In this document: piece by piece, positions 48,302-59,400 of the stretch
How the letters are laid out: every line of letters starts with the position of its first letter
Position numbering within the stretch: position 1 is the stretch's first letter
Assembly: GCA_947462335.1 (NCBI GenBank)
Contig: OX381704.1
Location: 42,846,942 to 42,910,941 of the forward strand
Length of the DNA stretch: 64,000 nt
Direction: 5' to 3'
Origin: Harmothoe impar
Taxonomy: Eukaryota > Annelida > Polychaeta > Phyllodocida > Polynoidae
The notes under the pieces: generated by a model
Told to the model about the DNA's origin: nothing
Databases searched by the model: none
What the model saw: only the letters and a program-made list of their open reading frames with translations
Program-made: the position numbers and the translations under genes

Positions 48302-49644
48302 GAGTGGAAACGTAGCAATTTTAAAGGGCCTATATATATGTGAAAACCCCCCCCTAAAATTATTTTAACGACTAGGTAAATAAAGTCCAACTACTACCTT
48401 TATAGTAAAAAAAAAATTATGAAGAAATTTTGATTTTAGGAGAAGTTATAACAAAAAGTGTAAAAGTTGCTGTATCTCTGTTAATATAAGAGCTAGAGAG
48501 CTGAGAATACGCGTATAGACTTCTTGTTTTATCCCCTTCTTCTGTATGGCCGGATTGGCCAGGCACGTAGAGGCTTCGGCTTCTAGTCTTGGGGTCCTGA
48601 GATCGAATCACCATGAAACAGCGGATTTTATGTGTGACGAAATTTCGGAATTGCTCAGGACCACCGGAAACGGGATGATATCCCCCGGAAACGTGCTGAT
48701 ATCCACCGGAAGGGTGCCGATATCACTAGATATCAGCACGGGGATATCACAGAAAAAGCACGATGAGTGGCCCGATCGTATAATAATCTCTGATAAACTG
48801 TGTAATTTTAACTCAATAGCACAGGAGTTTATATTTAATACATGTCCTGTTACAGAAACTAGCAATAATTCAATTGTGTAAATAGATAAGTAGTCCTTAT
48901 TTAATGGTAATGGAATGGATATGGTGGGGGGGGGGCAAAAAACATCTGGATAAGTGGCGAGGGTCATTGAAAAACCTTGTTGTTTGTTACTATGGAGGGA
49001 TGGAAAAGGTTTCTATATAATCCACCACGCCGACCTTCCAGCCTGTTGTTAACATACAGGTGAAATAATGATTGCTCCATATATGCACGTGATGATGATA
49101 GACTCATCCAGATGCCCGTATTGTATGGGTCTATTGTAAGCATGGTGTTGATCATTGACCTCTACAACAATGGCTATTCTAGGTCCTTAAATAATACCTG
49201 CATAGAATGTTGAGGAGTTCTTTGTCACCAGCTGGAGACCTGTAGGTTGATTATGTACAAGTAAGCTGTAATGTAGCTTCAACAATACTCCACCATCTGA
49301 TCATCATACCAGTAAGGACAAGGTTTACATACGGCACGCTTTCTTTCGTTATCCTCTTCAACATCTACTAAAATTAATTCACAAAGATCCCTTAACATTC
49401 TACGAAGAATTTCATTGAACTTAATTAAATTGACCATTTCTAAAGTGCATGCATGTATACTCCAATTAATGTCATATTTAACTTTGGGAATTGCAAAATG
49501 AAAGAATGTCCTACTTTTTTGTAACTTTACCTCAAGAATAGCGAGAAAATGATGCGAGAAATAGTACATCGTATAGGCCTCTATAATTCATAGATCTGGG
49601 TTATACTTGACAGATTATGCAATAAAATGTGATCATTGCCGATA

Positions 49645-50614
49645 TAGGGTAGATTCACCCAAAGACGGACACACACCTTAAGTCGGACACTTTTAGGCCT
49701 ATATTTTCATAACAATGCCTATGTCTATGTATGTGTATGAATGGGGAAGTAAAATCCAAGTGTTCTCCTTGAAGCTAAAAGTGAAACCAAGTATCCAAAC
49801 GTAATGTATACATGTGTAATGATACCTTCAAGTGGCCCTCTTTTGCATTGAGGAGCTGGTGGGCAATATCTGGATTACTATAGTACCACATGTCGGACAC
49901 CTTTGTTCTCATGCTATATTTTGAGGAGTATGGATAGCTAGGCTGTCTATATAAGACCTAGGCAATAAGCCTTATATATTTTGGATTCTATAATAGAAAA
50001 TACATAAGAATATCTGCAGTAAATAAATAAATGAGACCCTTTAAAAGAGGTACTTCAATTTCACCTAAAGTCGGACACCAATTTCCAATTGGTTTTAATC
50101 ATCCTAGAGATAATGGAGTATTAATATTTATGACCTTGATACAATATATATATCAAATATTATTAATCTTATTTGGTGTTCTACCATGAAAATATGAAAA
50201 TGTACTGACCCATTATTTTGTAAAGTGAGAAAATACAGTGTTCTGGTATAAGTTAGGTTCGAGGTAGACATCTGATATATCTTTAATTAGAATCGTTCCC
50301 TGAGACTATGGGATCATCCCTGTCCAATTAATTAGGTGCTCTATCTTTTATCCCTTACAGAAAGAAAAGAAAACTAAAGTGTCCGACTTCAGGTGAAATT
50401 AGCCTTTCTAATTTTCGGTTTTTGAGTGACAATATTTAGGTATAAAATACTGTAAAACCTTTATTCTATACATGAGTCATGAAGCGTAGACCCTCTCCTA
50501 TCCATTGGTATGACACAATCAATTGTAGGTGAAATAGAGCCTTGTCTATATTCAATATAAAAAGGCTTGCATTAGCAGTGACAACGAGCGTCCGAAAGTG
50601 GTGAATCTACCCTA
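49645..50614. mobile_element. 970-bp TA-flanked inverted-repeat element
   Basis: The ends TAGGGTAGATTCACC and GGTGAATCTACCCTA are perfect inverses, flanked by TA (49643-49644, 50615-50616). Inside, AGTCGGACAC-type motifs recur near both ends and in the middle (49667, 49680, 49890, 50072, inverted at 50380 and 50589). No transposase frame is present. It fits a non-autonomous Tc1/mariner-type element with repeated internal binding-type sites. Confidence 0.8.
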
Positions 50615-51051
50615 TAACTGGCATGTCAAAAGCATGTGGTGTCAATGTTAAATGTGATATAAGCTATGCGACTAGAAGTTGAACATGACGCTCCCTTCTT
50701 TCGCTTCAACCTTTAGCAATAATTTAGTATGATGTTGATTTTGGTATGTACATGGGGTTGTTTTAGTGACTATTCAATTTCCTATCATGTAAGGCATACT
50801 TGAATTTGTAAGTACATGTAGTTGCTTGCATCGTGCGTGTTTTAGTCAAGTAGTACTCTGGTTGCATTACCTGCATGTGCGTCGCTTCAGATGATACAGA
50901 ATAGTCTGGAAGCGAATTTTATGGTATATCTACCAGGTAGTAAAATTACGATTACTATACATACCACCAATACACACCCCACCACCCCATCCCATTATTA
51001 AGTGCAGTGTGAACTCGCCAACAAATTGGGTCTATTTAAGTGTATCTAAGG

Positions 51052-51168
51052 GTCAGCGTCCACAGAGCATAAATCGGCCGTATTCGGCCATTCTATACGC
51101 AATTTACACAGGGAATGTATGGCAATTTTATCGATATACGGCCGATTTATGTTCTGTGGACGGTGGCC
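51052..51168. mobile_element. hAT-like hairpin element, family C
   Basis: Arms of about 30 bases: cagcgtccacagagcataaa then tcggccgtat on the left, mirrored on the right to ctgtggacggtggcc. An ATG frame across it (51009-51431) is probably accidental. No clean 8-bp target duplication was found. Confidence 0.7.
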
Positions 51169-52726
51169 ATAACTGCCTGGAGCGGTATTCGGATATATTC
51201 ATCTGTTCACCGGGCCACTGTTTTCTACATAGACACCATAGAAAAAGCGAAGTAGGAACACTAAGTTCTTACTATCAGAATGCATTTCATGTAGTTATAT
51301 GTGGACACAATACAAGTAGAACAGAGTTCCTGGGGGTGGAAGTAAATGAATACAGTACAATAAATATACATTTCAAAACATTTTATTATGTTATTCAGCC
51401 TATAACTTATTATTCATCTAGTCCATACTAAACACTGGACATCTTGGTAAACGACACCGCGTGGTCAGAGTTGCTGATCAGCCTGCCAGAACATGAGAAC
51501 ACTGCTCTCAAGATCTTATTTATAAAAACATGTAATGTATTTGAACCAACAAAGCTGAACAAGGCTTTGTACATTGTGCATATGTATTGACATTTGTATG
51601 TAGACGTGTTTGTTTCTTTAGTAATAATCCCATTTTAAAATCGTGTAGAGTATATAGCACCAGGACACGGGATGTTAGAAGAACTCAAATAACAGTATAT
51701 TAAGCAATCACCAGACATGGGTTGATCACATGGCCCACCATTACCAACCCAACATACATGTGCCATAGTTGTGTATAGGCCTTTAAGGGCCGCATAGTAC
51801 TTCAATGTGCCATACCCTTTGTTGTCATGGTGCATGAATACAGCCCTGGCAAGTAACTCACCAGTGTTGCATTCAAGCATCTTGGCGCCCTGGTCACCAG
51901 GCTTATACACTCCCGAAAAAACGCGGGGAGATATCTTATTGGTGTACATGATCTGGTTTGAATTAAAATTTCAATTTAAAAATCCGTAAAAACCATCTTG
52001 CTATGTTCTGTCTTGCAACACATGGAACAGCTACATTAAGATCATTAAGATGAGGAGACTGTATTATTATTTTAATATGTAGATTAAGGACTACCTGGAA
52101 TCAAATGTATATCGTCACCTTGAATGAACAAGGCTGTTACTAACCATCAGTATATATTGTATAGTCAGTTCCAGCTATCTGCCGCGAAGCGATGATATGA
52201 TGAGAGTCACTAGAGCATATTGTGGTGATAGATCTACATTCCATCAAAATTATCCCTCAATTGGCGAGTATTTACATTGTTTACCCTTCTGTACATCCGT
52301 GTTTTCCCCCCTTCGACTGGCGGGTCGACCCCTTTGTAATATCAGTTGGGTCTCTGACAAAGAATATCTGTACATTCAAGCATTGTCGGAAGTATGCACA
52401 ACTGGAGGACGGTTCCTATACGAACTACTCGGTGGACTTATGCATATATAATGCATAAAGACAATTAGCAGTGAGTCTGGCCATAACATAGCAGGCACAG
52501 AATATGAGGCATTCGGCGGGGTATAGTGTATAGCTATGTGGAAATATTTTTATAGAAATATATAGAGAATATTAACAGCTGCTTATATCAGTCGTCTTGC
52601 GGAATCAAGACACTGGTTGGGCACTTTCCGGTAGTTCAAACGTTACAACAGGCTGCCTTAACAAATGTGGGTCTCTCACCCACTCTTATCTTAACTTCAC
52701 AGAATAAAAGGTCTATCTGTTCTAAT

Positions 52727-52814
52727 GGCCATCATCCACTGGACTCCTGTTGACCGAAGCTATATAGGAAATGTAGGTGCTTAGTCGGCTGAAGTTCCCT
52801 AGTGGACGCTGGCC
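52727..52814. mobile_element. Short hAT-like MITE, family C
   Basis: GGCCATCATCCACT on the left and AGTGGACGCTGGCC on the right form imperfect inverted ends, similar to those at 51052-51168. The interior gaccgaagctatataggaaa matches 35886-35955. Confidence 0.6.
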
Positions 52815-53286
52815 ATAATAAGACAATATTACAGATTTATATAACAGTGTATCTAGTGTATCTTATTGTACGTGGGTTTTCTTTTTTGAGTCAATCCCCT
52901 TCCACAAAATCAGTGACAATTTTGGTTGACAGATTACCCTCCATTGCCATCGTATGCCAGTTCTTGCAATATTGTTCCTGTCAGCCATAAGATGGCACAA
53001 AATGGGTTTGTTGGAAGAAGAATTATGAATACCGGACATCATATTTTGGGCCGATTGGTGTCATTAGTATAGTTCATACAAACCAAATGGAAGTAATACC
53101 CCGACCAGATAGTCTGCTGATGTCACCCTTTCTTCAGATACATGACAGTATATTCTTCTAAATGAGAATGCAATAGTGCTATATTTATAAATCAGTATAG
53201 TCTGTATAGGCACATGTGTTTAGGTGGTCCTATTCAGATCTAGCCTAATTGAGTGAAATGTATAATAACGAGTATATGATCATCAA

Positions 53287-54360
53287 CTACCGTTCAAGAA
53301 ACTTGACAATGTAGTAGTCATCGAGATTGCGTGTGATAAAATGAAACATGGCTCTATACACTGAGTCCAATGCGATCAATGTGAACGCCTTATAGAGCTC
53401 TATAGAGTAGAAGCCAGGCCGGACGTCCTCGAACACGAGGAGCATCTCGGCATCGTCCGACGAGTCGCTCTCCTTCCACTGCAGCAGATACTCCAGGGTC
53501 ATAAAGTACTTATTAGAGTCGAAGCCGGTCTCGGCGCGGAATTCGGCCACCTCCGACTCTATGGAGTTCTTAGTGGCCCGATCCAGCGACCGGAAGTCCT
53601 TCCCGACGGCCAGCCACGCCGAGCGGCCTTCCGGCCACTTGAAGGAGGAGACAGGGGGGCTCTGGTCCGCCCAGCCCCGGTAGGAGAGCTCACGGCGCGT
53701 GCGCCGCGCGTGCGTTTTCGTCCAGTGGTTGGCCGTCTCATAGGACACAGCGCCGTTCTTGAGCGCCACCTCTATGACCACTTCCGGCGGCGACATCTGA
53801 CGGTTCTGGATCATGCGCAGGAACTCCTCCCGCGACATGGCGTCGCGCAGCAGCCGGCCGATGACGGTGGGGTACTTGAAGGACAGGTCCAGGTAGGACC
53901 GGAACACGTGGAAGCCCAGACCTAGGAGGCCGATGCTGAAGACGACGACGATGGCGGCTATGGCGTTGTGTGACCAGGTGGCGATGACGCTGGCATTGGC
54001 CAACATGACACACAGGCACACCACACAGGCCCACGTGAGCAGGTTCCTTAACGCCGCCAGGGCCACATTAGACCACGCCCGACGGTGGATGGTCGCCACC
54101 GACTTCCGGATCTCAGTGTACTTTATTGGGAAGCCACCCTCGGCTGATTCGGGATCCCCCTCCGATGTGATACTGCCGTTAAGCTGTTGGCTACCTGGAG
54201 TTACCTCCATGGTCTCACTGATCTTAATGCAGGCAGTGTCCACAGGCCCCGGTGCCACAGAGTGGTCCGGGGTGATGTCGGTCTTGTCATACACCCCTCC
54301 ATAGGTCTCTCCGGGCCCTGTGTTATTGTTGTCCCCGTGGTTCTCCATGGGGGTCATCAT
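53287..54360 (-). CDS. TMEM151-like two-pass membrane protein
   Basis: A 357-residue protein from the first ATG (54360); another ATG is at residue 5. Hydrophobic segments at about 106-128 and 132-152 form a closely spaced membrane pair after a polar, Gly/Asn/Pro-rich N-terminus. The domain that follows matches the TMEM151 family in order: an NG-then-Y motif and KTHARRTRRELSYRGWADQS (family: TH, Y, G, D-S), then F...EFRAETGFD (family: RFFAENEGLDD), and near the end YRAMFHF...DYYIVKFL (family: YRTAYAHYHVEKLFG). TMEM151 proteins are of unknown function. This one stops right after that last motif, so it lacks the long cytosolic tail of vertebrate members. The coding part has no intron and much higher GC than its surroundings. 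Paralogue assignment is not possible. Confidence 0.78.
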   Translation of the reverse strand: MMTPMENHGDNNNTGPGETYGGVYDKTDITPDHSVAPGPVDTACIKISETMEVTPGSQQLNGSITSEGDPESAEGGFPIKYTEIRKSVATIHRRAWSNVALAALRNLLTWACVVCLCVMLANASVIATWSHNAIAAIVVVFSIGLLGLGFHVFRSYLDLSFKYPTVIGRLLRDAMSREEFLRMIQNRQMSPPEVVIEVALKNGAVSYETANHWTKTHARRTRRELSYRGWADQSPPVSSFKWPEGRSAWLAVGKDFRSLDRATKNSIESEVAEFRAETGFDSNKYFMTLEYLLQWKESDSSDDAEMLLVFEDVRPGFYSIELYKAFTLIALDSVYRAMFHFITRNLDDYYIVKFLER

Positions 54361-57300
54361 CTTGGCAGGTATTCGCGGCACGCGGCCAGCAGGCTACACA
54401 ACTATTAGTAAAAGCATGCAAACTAGAGATACACTATGTGCAAAGGTCGCCCTGCTGGTATTCATTCACTGCCACTCCAGGTACAGTGAATGTGTTAAGA
54501 CATACTAAAACCTAGAGGAGAATAGTATTACCTTTTGGAGCAGTAACTGTTATGCGCTGCAATGCACTATAATAAATATATATGTCTTGATGCCCCTTAA
54601 TAATAGACCCGACAGCCTGTAAATATGACTAAACTTCTATTTACATAGCTGTGGTTTAAATCTGGCCACACACTAACTCCGCATGTACTTGGCAGTGAGG
54701 TGCTGACACCAGTAGCTCCTTACAGCAGTGCCCCTTGATACTTCTCCAGGGTCTGCCAGGAGGCGAGGTTATGGCGTAATAGAGCAGGTGAGATCAATCA
54801 CAGATCAATGCCTGTATTGATTGGTTTTCAGTGCTAACATTGAGGTTGCAGCACTCACCCCTGGGTCCTATTATAACGCAGGAGAGTGCTACTGTGTGGA
54901 ACACCTTTTGTACTTCCAACTTATCAATGCAAGGTCGCAGACAATACTGTACGTCCGTTACAACTCTCCCTTAGGCTGCTGTTGTATACAGTCCCTCAGG
55001 CCTTCTGTGTACGCCATATATCAACAGTGGATAGTCTACCATACGAGGTAGTAAAGAGCCACCATATGTAGAGCTGGGGTCTAGTTTGTATAGTCCTGTC
55101 TAATCCTCAGTGGTGAACACACATACACATAGCCTGCAGCTTGCAGTAGAGCGTGGCCGAGTTGTCAGCTATAAATGCTCAGCTATAAATGTCCCTCACC
55201 AGGACGTGTTCTTGGTGTTTATCTCCACTAAAGTCACCTTCTGTAGGCTTGTTTATGGGGTATACATGTCACAGTGTTAGAGAGTCCCCAGTCCTTCCAC
55301 GATTTAAACTGCAGCTATAGTACAGGTATACTGGTAGTGGTGGGAATCTCCTGCGTCACCAAAAGCTCCCTGTGTCAGCTGTCCATGAATGATGGTGGTA
55401 CACTGGTACTGCTTATACCTGTATAGTGCACACCTATTAGTAGTAGCCAAGCCTCCCTGGTTAGGAGAGACACGATATAGGCACAAAAAGCTCTCCGTGT
55501 GTGCTAACCTAGCCTATATAGGTGCAGCTTTAAAGGACTTTTAACAGATGACGTTTCTGAGATTTTCGTCCCATGACGCAGACCCTCTCACGACCTGCAG
55601 AATATAAACATTACCTGGCGGGTGACTCACCCACTGTTAAGTGTAGGTGTGACCACTGGTCACTACTCCAGGGCTGACGGCCAATCACAGGTAGTCTGTT
55701 CACTGGTTAAGTAGTGTATTGGGAAAGTCCATGTGTGAGAGTGTTCTCCTGGTGTGGTCAGTACCGAGTCAGTCTAATGCAGCTACCACCCAGACCTGTA
55801 TGTAGCAAGCTAGACACCACATAGCTCTAATATTAAGGGGTACGTTGTCACTGTACCGTGTCCAGGTGCCTACCCCCTGGAGCTGTGAGTGCTGGGGTTG
55901 GTGGCTGGGACATGGGGGTGGTGGTGTAGGGGTAGAGCTGGGCCCCCTGCTCCTGGAGGACAGGTGGTACTGGGTGTGTGCAACACGGTGGGCGGCTCCA
56001 CCACGGTGTTGACTCAATACACGCCGGGAGTTTCTACCTGTGCTGACCTAAATAAATCCCCCTGCTGCAGGCCTCACCTGGCGTCCTCCTAGTATGGCCA
56101 CTGGAGCGATGACACGCCGGGCGTACGCCGCACTGCCACCGGCGCACGCCGCTTGATGCCAACACTGGCAACTAACAGAGAGAGTGTCAGATTCAGGGAT
56201 AAAGGATGCGATGGGGAGTGATTGGCCCAGGTATGGATGGTCGGGGTTCTATGAAGAGCGTAAAGGATATACTAGCAGATAGAGAATGTGCCTGAGGAAA
56301 CAATTTATATGTATACTGCTTCCTCTTCAAATAACGGGATTATACATAATACAGCTCATATGCACATTGTATTTAGAAAGCATGCCTTTCAGATTCTGCA
56401 CTGCTTTTTGTTGTGGTAAACTACAATTATATTTTCTGACAAAAAAAAGTTCAGCCTTCACAAAGATACAAAATGATATTCCGGATATCAACAGCTTTAA
56501 CATACCTTCTGACCTTGTGCTGAAATTGACTGGACATTTACCTGGACATCTATACTGGTCACGACCGTACACGTAATCTTGGGAGAAGTTGAAGCCCCAT
56601 CCCCCTATATTGCTAGATCAAGGATCTCAGTGGATCTTCTCATGGCCAAGTATATCTCATGACCAACTCATGACTCTGCTTGTGCTTAATAAAAACATAC
56701 GAGTGGAAAAGCAGAGTGAATCATGCACAAGAAGAAAAAGAAAAAAGTACACAATTAAAGCCGACCCATGGCTTGTAGTAGGTGGGGGTCAAGTCATGGC
56801 TATTGGGGCGTGAATTCCCGCCCTATTACCGCTTTGTGTGGCTCTGGGGTTGGTGGTACGTGACGAACCCTGGCACCAGTTATCGGCAGGTGCTTTTAGC
56901 CTTACCTGACCTGCATTCCAGGTACACTCCTACTATTATGTTATTTTGTAACAATGGGATTTTATCAACTCGATAAAAATATGTAATGAGGTAAATTGAC
57001 CAGCTTTAACAGGTTCGCAGGATCGGTCGGTTCCCATGGGATGTTGCTGCATTCCTCAAATACCCAACAGTGATATCATGCAACACTTTTTAAAAGGCTG
57101 ACACGATTACGGGCCGAGGTGTATATATTTGAAATTAGGTAGAATTACTCCGCATATTCAACCGCAATAATATGGTTATGAACACAGTGGAGATAATGAC
57201 GTGATAAAGTACATGTCTATACAATGCATTCGTCCGTCCTATGTTGTATATCAAAGATCAGTGTTATTACATTCCAAAACGCCATGTTTATGTGTGTTCT

Positions 57301-57893
57301 TGTAAAATGTCAACGATATTTACAGTATAACCTTTTCATTGTTTTGCTTAAAAAAAGAACACTTTCAATACGCAGTGACCATAACCCCATTCCAGGAATG
57401 CCATTTTACTTCCATGGCACTATACAGCCATTTTTTAATACCTCACTCAGTGTGATATCCAAATCACCCTTTTGCGTGGCCCACCAACAATATGTCTCAT
57501 AGCTGGAGGCCATATACTCAATATAATTAAAGCAACGTGTTACGATGTATAGCGTCCACACCATGGCACTGTATAAAATTGGCTACCTCACCTAGATTCC
57601 TTGAGTCAATTCATTATTTATGCATTATGTCGCTAGAATCTAATTTGGGTACATTTGAATCAACATCTGGGATGTATACAAGGGAACCATGTATCAAACA
57701 GGGGACATGATTTATCAATCAGACTATGATAAAAAGGAACAGTTGGCAGACGACTTTCGTACATCCGGGCATGGCGTGACTTTATGTACATGACGTCACG
57801 GAACCAGCTGTCGTCGTAGCATGTTCCTGGTGTGTTCTTGTAATAGGCAACAAGAAGGCTGCGTGTATTACTTGATGGAAAGGGCAGGGGGTA
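54361..57893 (-). other. Upstream region of the TMEM151-like gene
   Basis: No further coding sequence is seen. On the minus strand, attagttgtgtag at about 54395-54407 could be a splice acceptor feeding the 5' UTR. The probable first exon lies at about 56079-56160. The remaining parts (54410-56075 and 56230-57893) hold only short frames and no clear repeats. Confidence 0.45.
56079..56160 (-). other. Putative non-coding first exon of the TMEM151-like gene
   Basis: On the minus strand this GC- and CpG-rich stretch ends in CCAG followed by GTGAGG (GT at 56077-56076), a near-perfect splice donor. Joined to an acceptor near 54395 it would place the promoter just above 56160. The link is inferred from orientation, GC content and donor quality only. 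Confidence 0.35.
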
Positions 57894-58660
57894 GCAGCTC
57901 GACCGTTAGACGCCTGAGACTCAGGTACACAAGCCACAGTCTACCTCAGGTACACAGGATATAATCAGCCAATCAGAATCGACCTGTGCTGCAACAGATC
58001 TTAGTGGTTGGGTTTGGTTGGCTGCTGTGTACTTCCGGTACAGTAGGCTTCTGTACCCCAGGTACACAGTGGCTATCTTTCTGTACCCAAGGTACTCATC
58101 CTTCTGTACCCTAGGTACACAGCATGTCATACTACAAAAAAACTTGCAATTAAATTTCTAGAAGAGAAAACACATGCGTAGTAAGCATATAGCCCTAGGA
58201 GTGTGGATGTGTACCTGAGGTACAGTAGGATTAGAATGTGTACCTCAGGTATACATAGGATGATCACTGTGTACCTGTGGTACAGTAGGACGCTGTGTAC
58301 CTGAGGTACAGAACAACCACTGTGTACCTGAGGTACAGTATCTAGCATTCCCACTGTGTACCTGAGGTACACTAGGTGACCACTGTGTACCTGAGGTACA
58401 GTAGCTAGGATGCTCACTGTGTACCTGAGGTACAGAATGAATACTTGAGTTGTGGTTTCTGTAACTTAGTGTAATTACTCAATTAGGCCCATGAGTAGTC
58501 TACTGTACCTCAGGTACACAGCACAGCCTAACAAACTCAACATAGCAGATGCATCTGCTGCTGCAGAAGCAGCTGAATCCCGATATTTTATTGTGTACCT
58601 GAGGCAACCTGTGGCTTGCGTACCTGGGGTAACGTCTCAGGCGTCTAACAGTCGAGCTGC
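57894..58660. mobile_element. TIR-bounded element packed with GTACCTGAGGTAC palindromes
   Basis: The terminal repeats gcagctcgaccgttagacg and its continuation cctgaga are mirrored at 58633-58660 by tctcaggcgtctaacag then tcgagctgc. Between them are about 16 palindromes of the form TGTACCTGAGGTACA. Eight regular ones start at 58211, 58240, 58271, 58297, 58324, 58358, 58387 and 58421, that is 26-34 bases apart. Others lie near 57923, 57948, 58028, 58053, 58083, 58105 and 58505. Flanks cagggggta and caggggcag may be a decayed target duplication. No protein frame is credible. Confidence 0.85.
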
Positions 58661-58677
58661 CAGGGGCAGCACATTTT

Positions 58678-59150
58678 AAAGCTGCTATACTACTTGGCAG
58701 ACTCAAACCTATAGTATCTTCATTTGTATCTCAGATGATTGCATAACCCTTTCCCTATTATAATATGTCATTTATTTTGACAAGAGATTCTTAATATGTG
58801 CAATACAAGACTCTAATTCCAGCTACTATTTATATTCTGGTGGGCTTTGATAAGTTAGTGTTAAAAAATGACATCAGGTGGCAGCACCGAGTGGACTGTC
58901 TTTCATTGCTGATCTTACCAACAGAGTCTACTATTTCCTGTAGTAAAACTGCAGATGGCGCCAACTTGTTGATATAATTAAGTGCTGAATAGAATGCTGG
59001 AAGCATTCTATTTTTTCTGATCTCTATCTTTAAATTTAGCACAGTTAAAAGCCACAAATTTGATTGAGATCTTACCAGTACACTGCACTAAGGAGACTTA
59101 TAAATATGCAGAAAGTGAACGTTCTATATATCTGAGGTAGTATGGCAGCT
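58678..59150 (+). mobile_element. Repeat family D, copy 1
   Basis: agctgctatactac at the left mirrors gtagtatggcagct at the right. The interior (tcatttgtatctcagatgat, gacatcaggtggcagcac, cagtacactgcactaaggag) recurs at 62382-62809. It starts only 17 bases after the palindrome-array element. A non-autonomous transposon with no transposase. Confidence 0.75.
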
Positions 59151-59400
59151 GGTCGATTTGGGGGGGGACCAAAAGATTTTGGACCCCTTGAAGGGGGGGA
59201 CCAGAAAAATTTTGACCCCTCTTGAGGGGGGGGACCGAAAAGATTGCACCCCTTTTTAGCGAAAAAGCCCACACGTAACTATAGTTCAAAGGGATCGGCC
59301 GTGCTCAATTTCAACTTGCCTGAGGGGGGAACCAAAAAAATTTCGACCCGCTCACGCGAAAATCCACTGACCCCTCCCCCCCCCCCCCGTTGTTAAAAAA
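59151..59400. repeat. G-run / C-run low-complexity block
   Basis: Four or more runs of seven to nine G alternate with gaccaaaa and ttttgacccc segments, forming degenerate units of about 40 bases, then a C run at 59369-59388. The frames over it are Gly/Pro-rich artefacts. Confidence 0.75.

Larger units (their letters stand above)
33461..53286. other. Intergenic region between the convergent genes
   Basis: No convincing gene in about 20 kb. It contains the separately listed hairpins, segmental duplication, transposon-like elements and tRNA-like sequence. I see nothing definable at 33461-34369, 34641-35885, 35956-36148, 36256-36872, 39993-40674, 42100-42880 (beyond weak duplication homology), 44215-45983, 46261-47833, 48615-49644, 50615-51051, 51169-52726 and 52815-53286. 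The 140-codon frame at 51009-51431 overlaps a hairpin and looks spurious. Confidence 0.6.

Noticed and set aside
51009..51431. 140-codon plus-strand frame
   Set aside because: It crosses a hairpin element and its AT-rich 3' part looks random.
57894..58660. CRISPR-like look of palindromic repeats with 13-20-base spacers
   Set aside because: The setting is eukaryotic, spacing is irregular, repeats are short and variable, and no cas genes exist. Terminal inverted repeats point to a mobile element.
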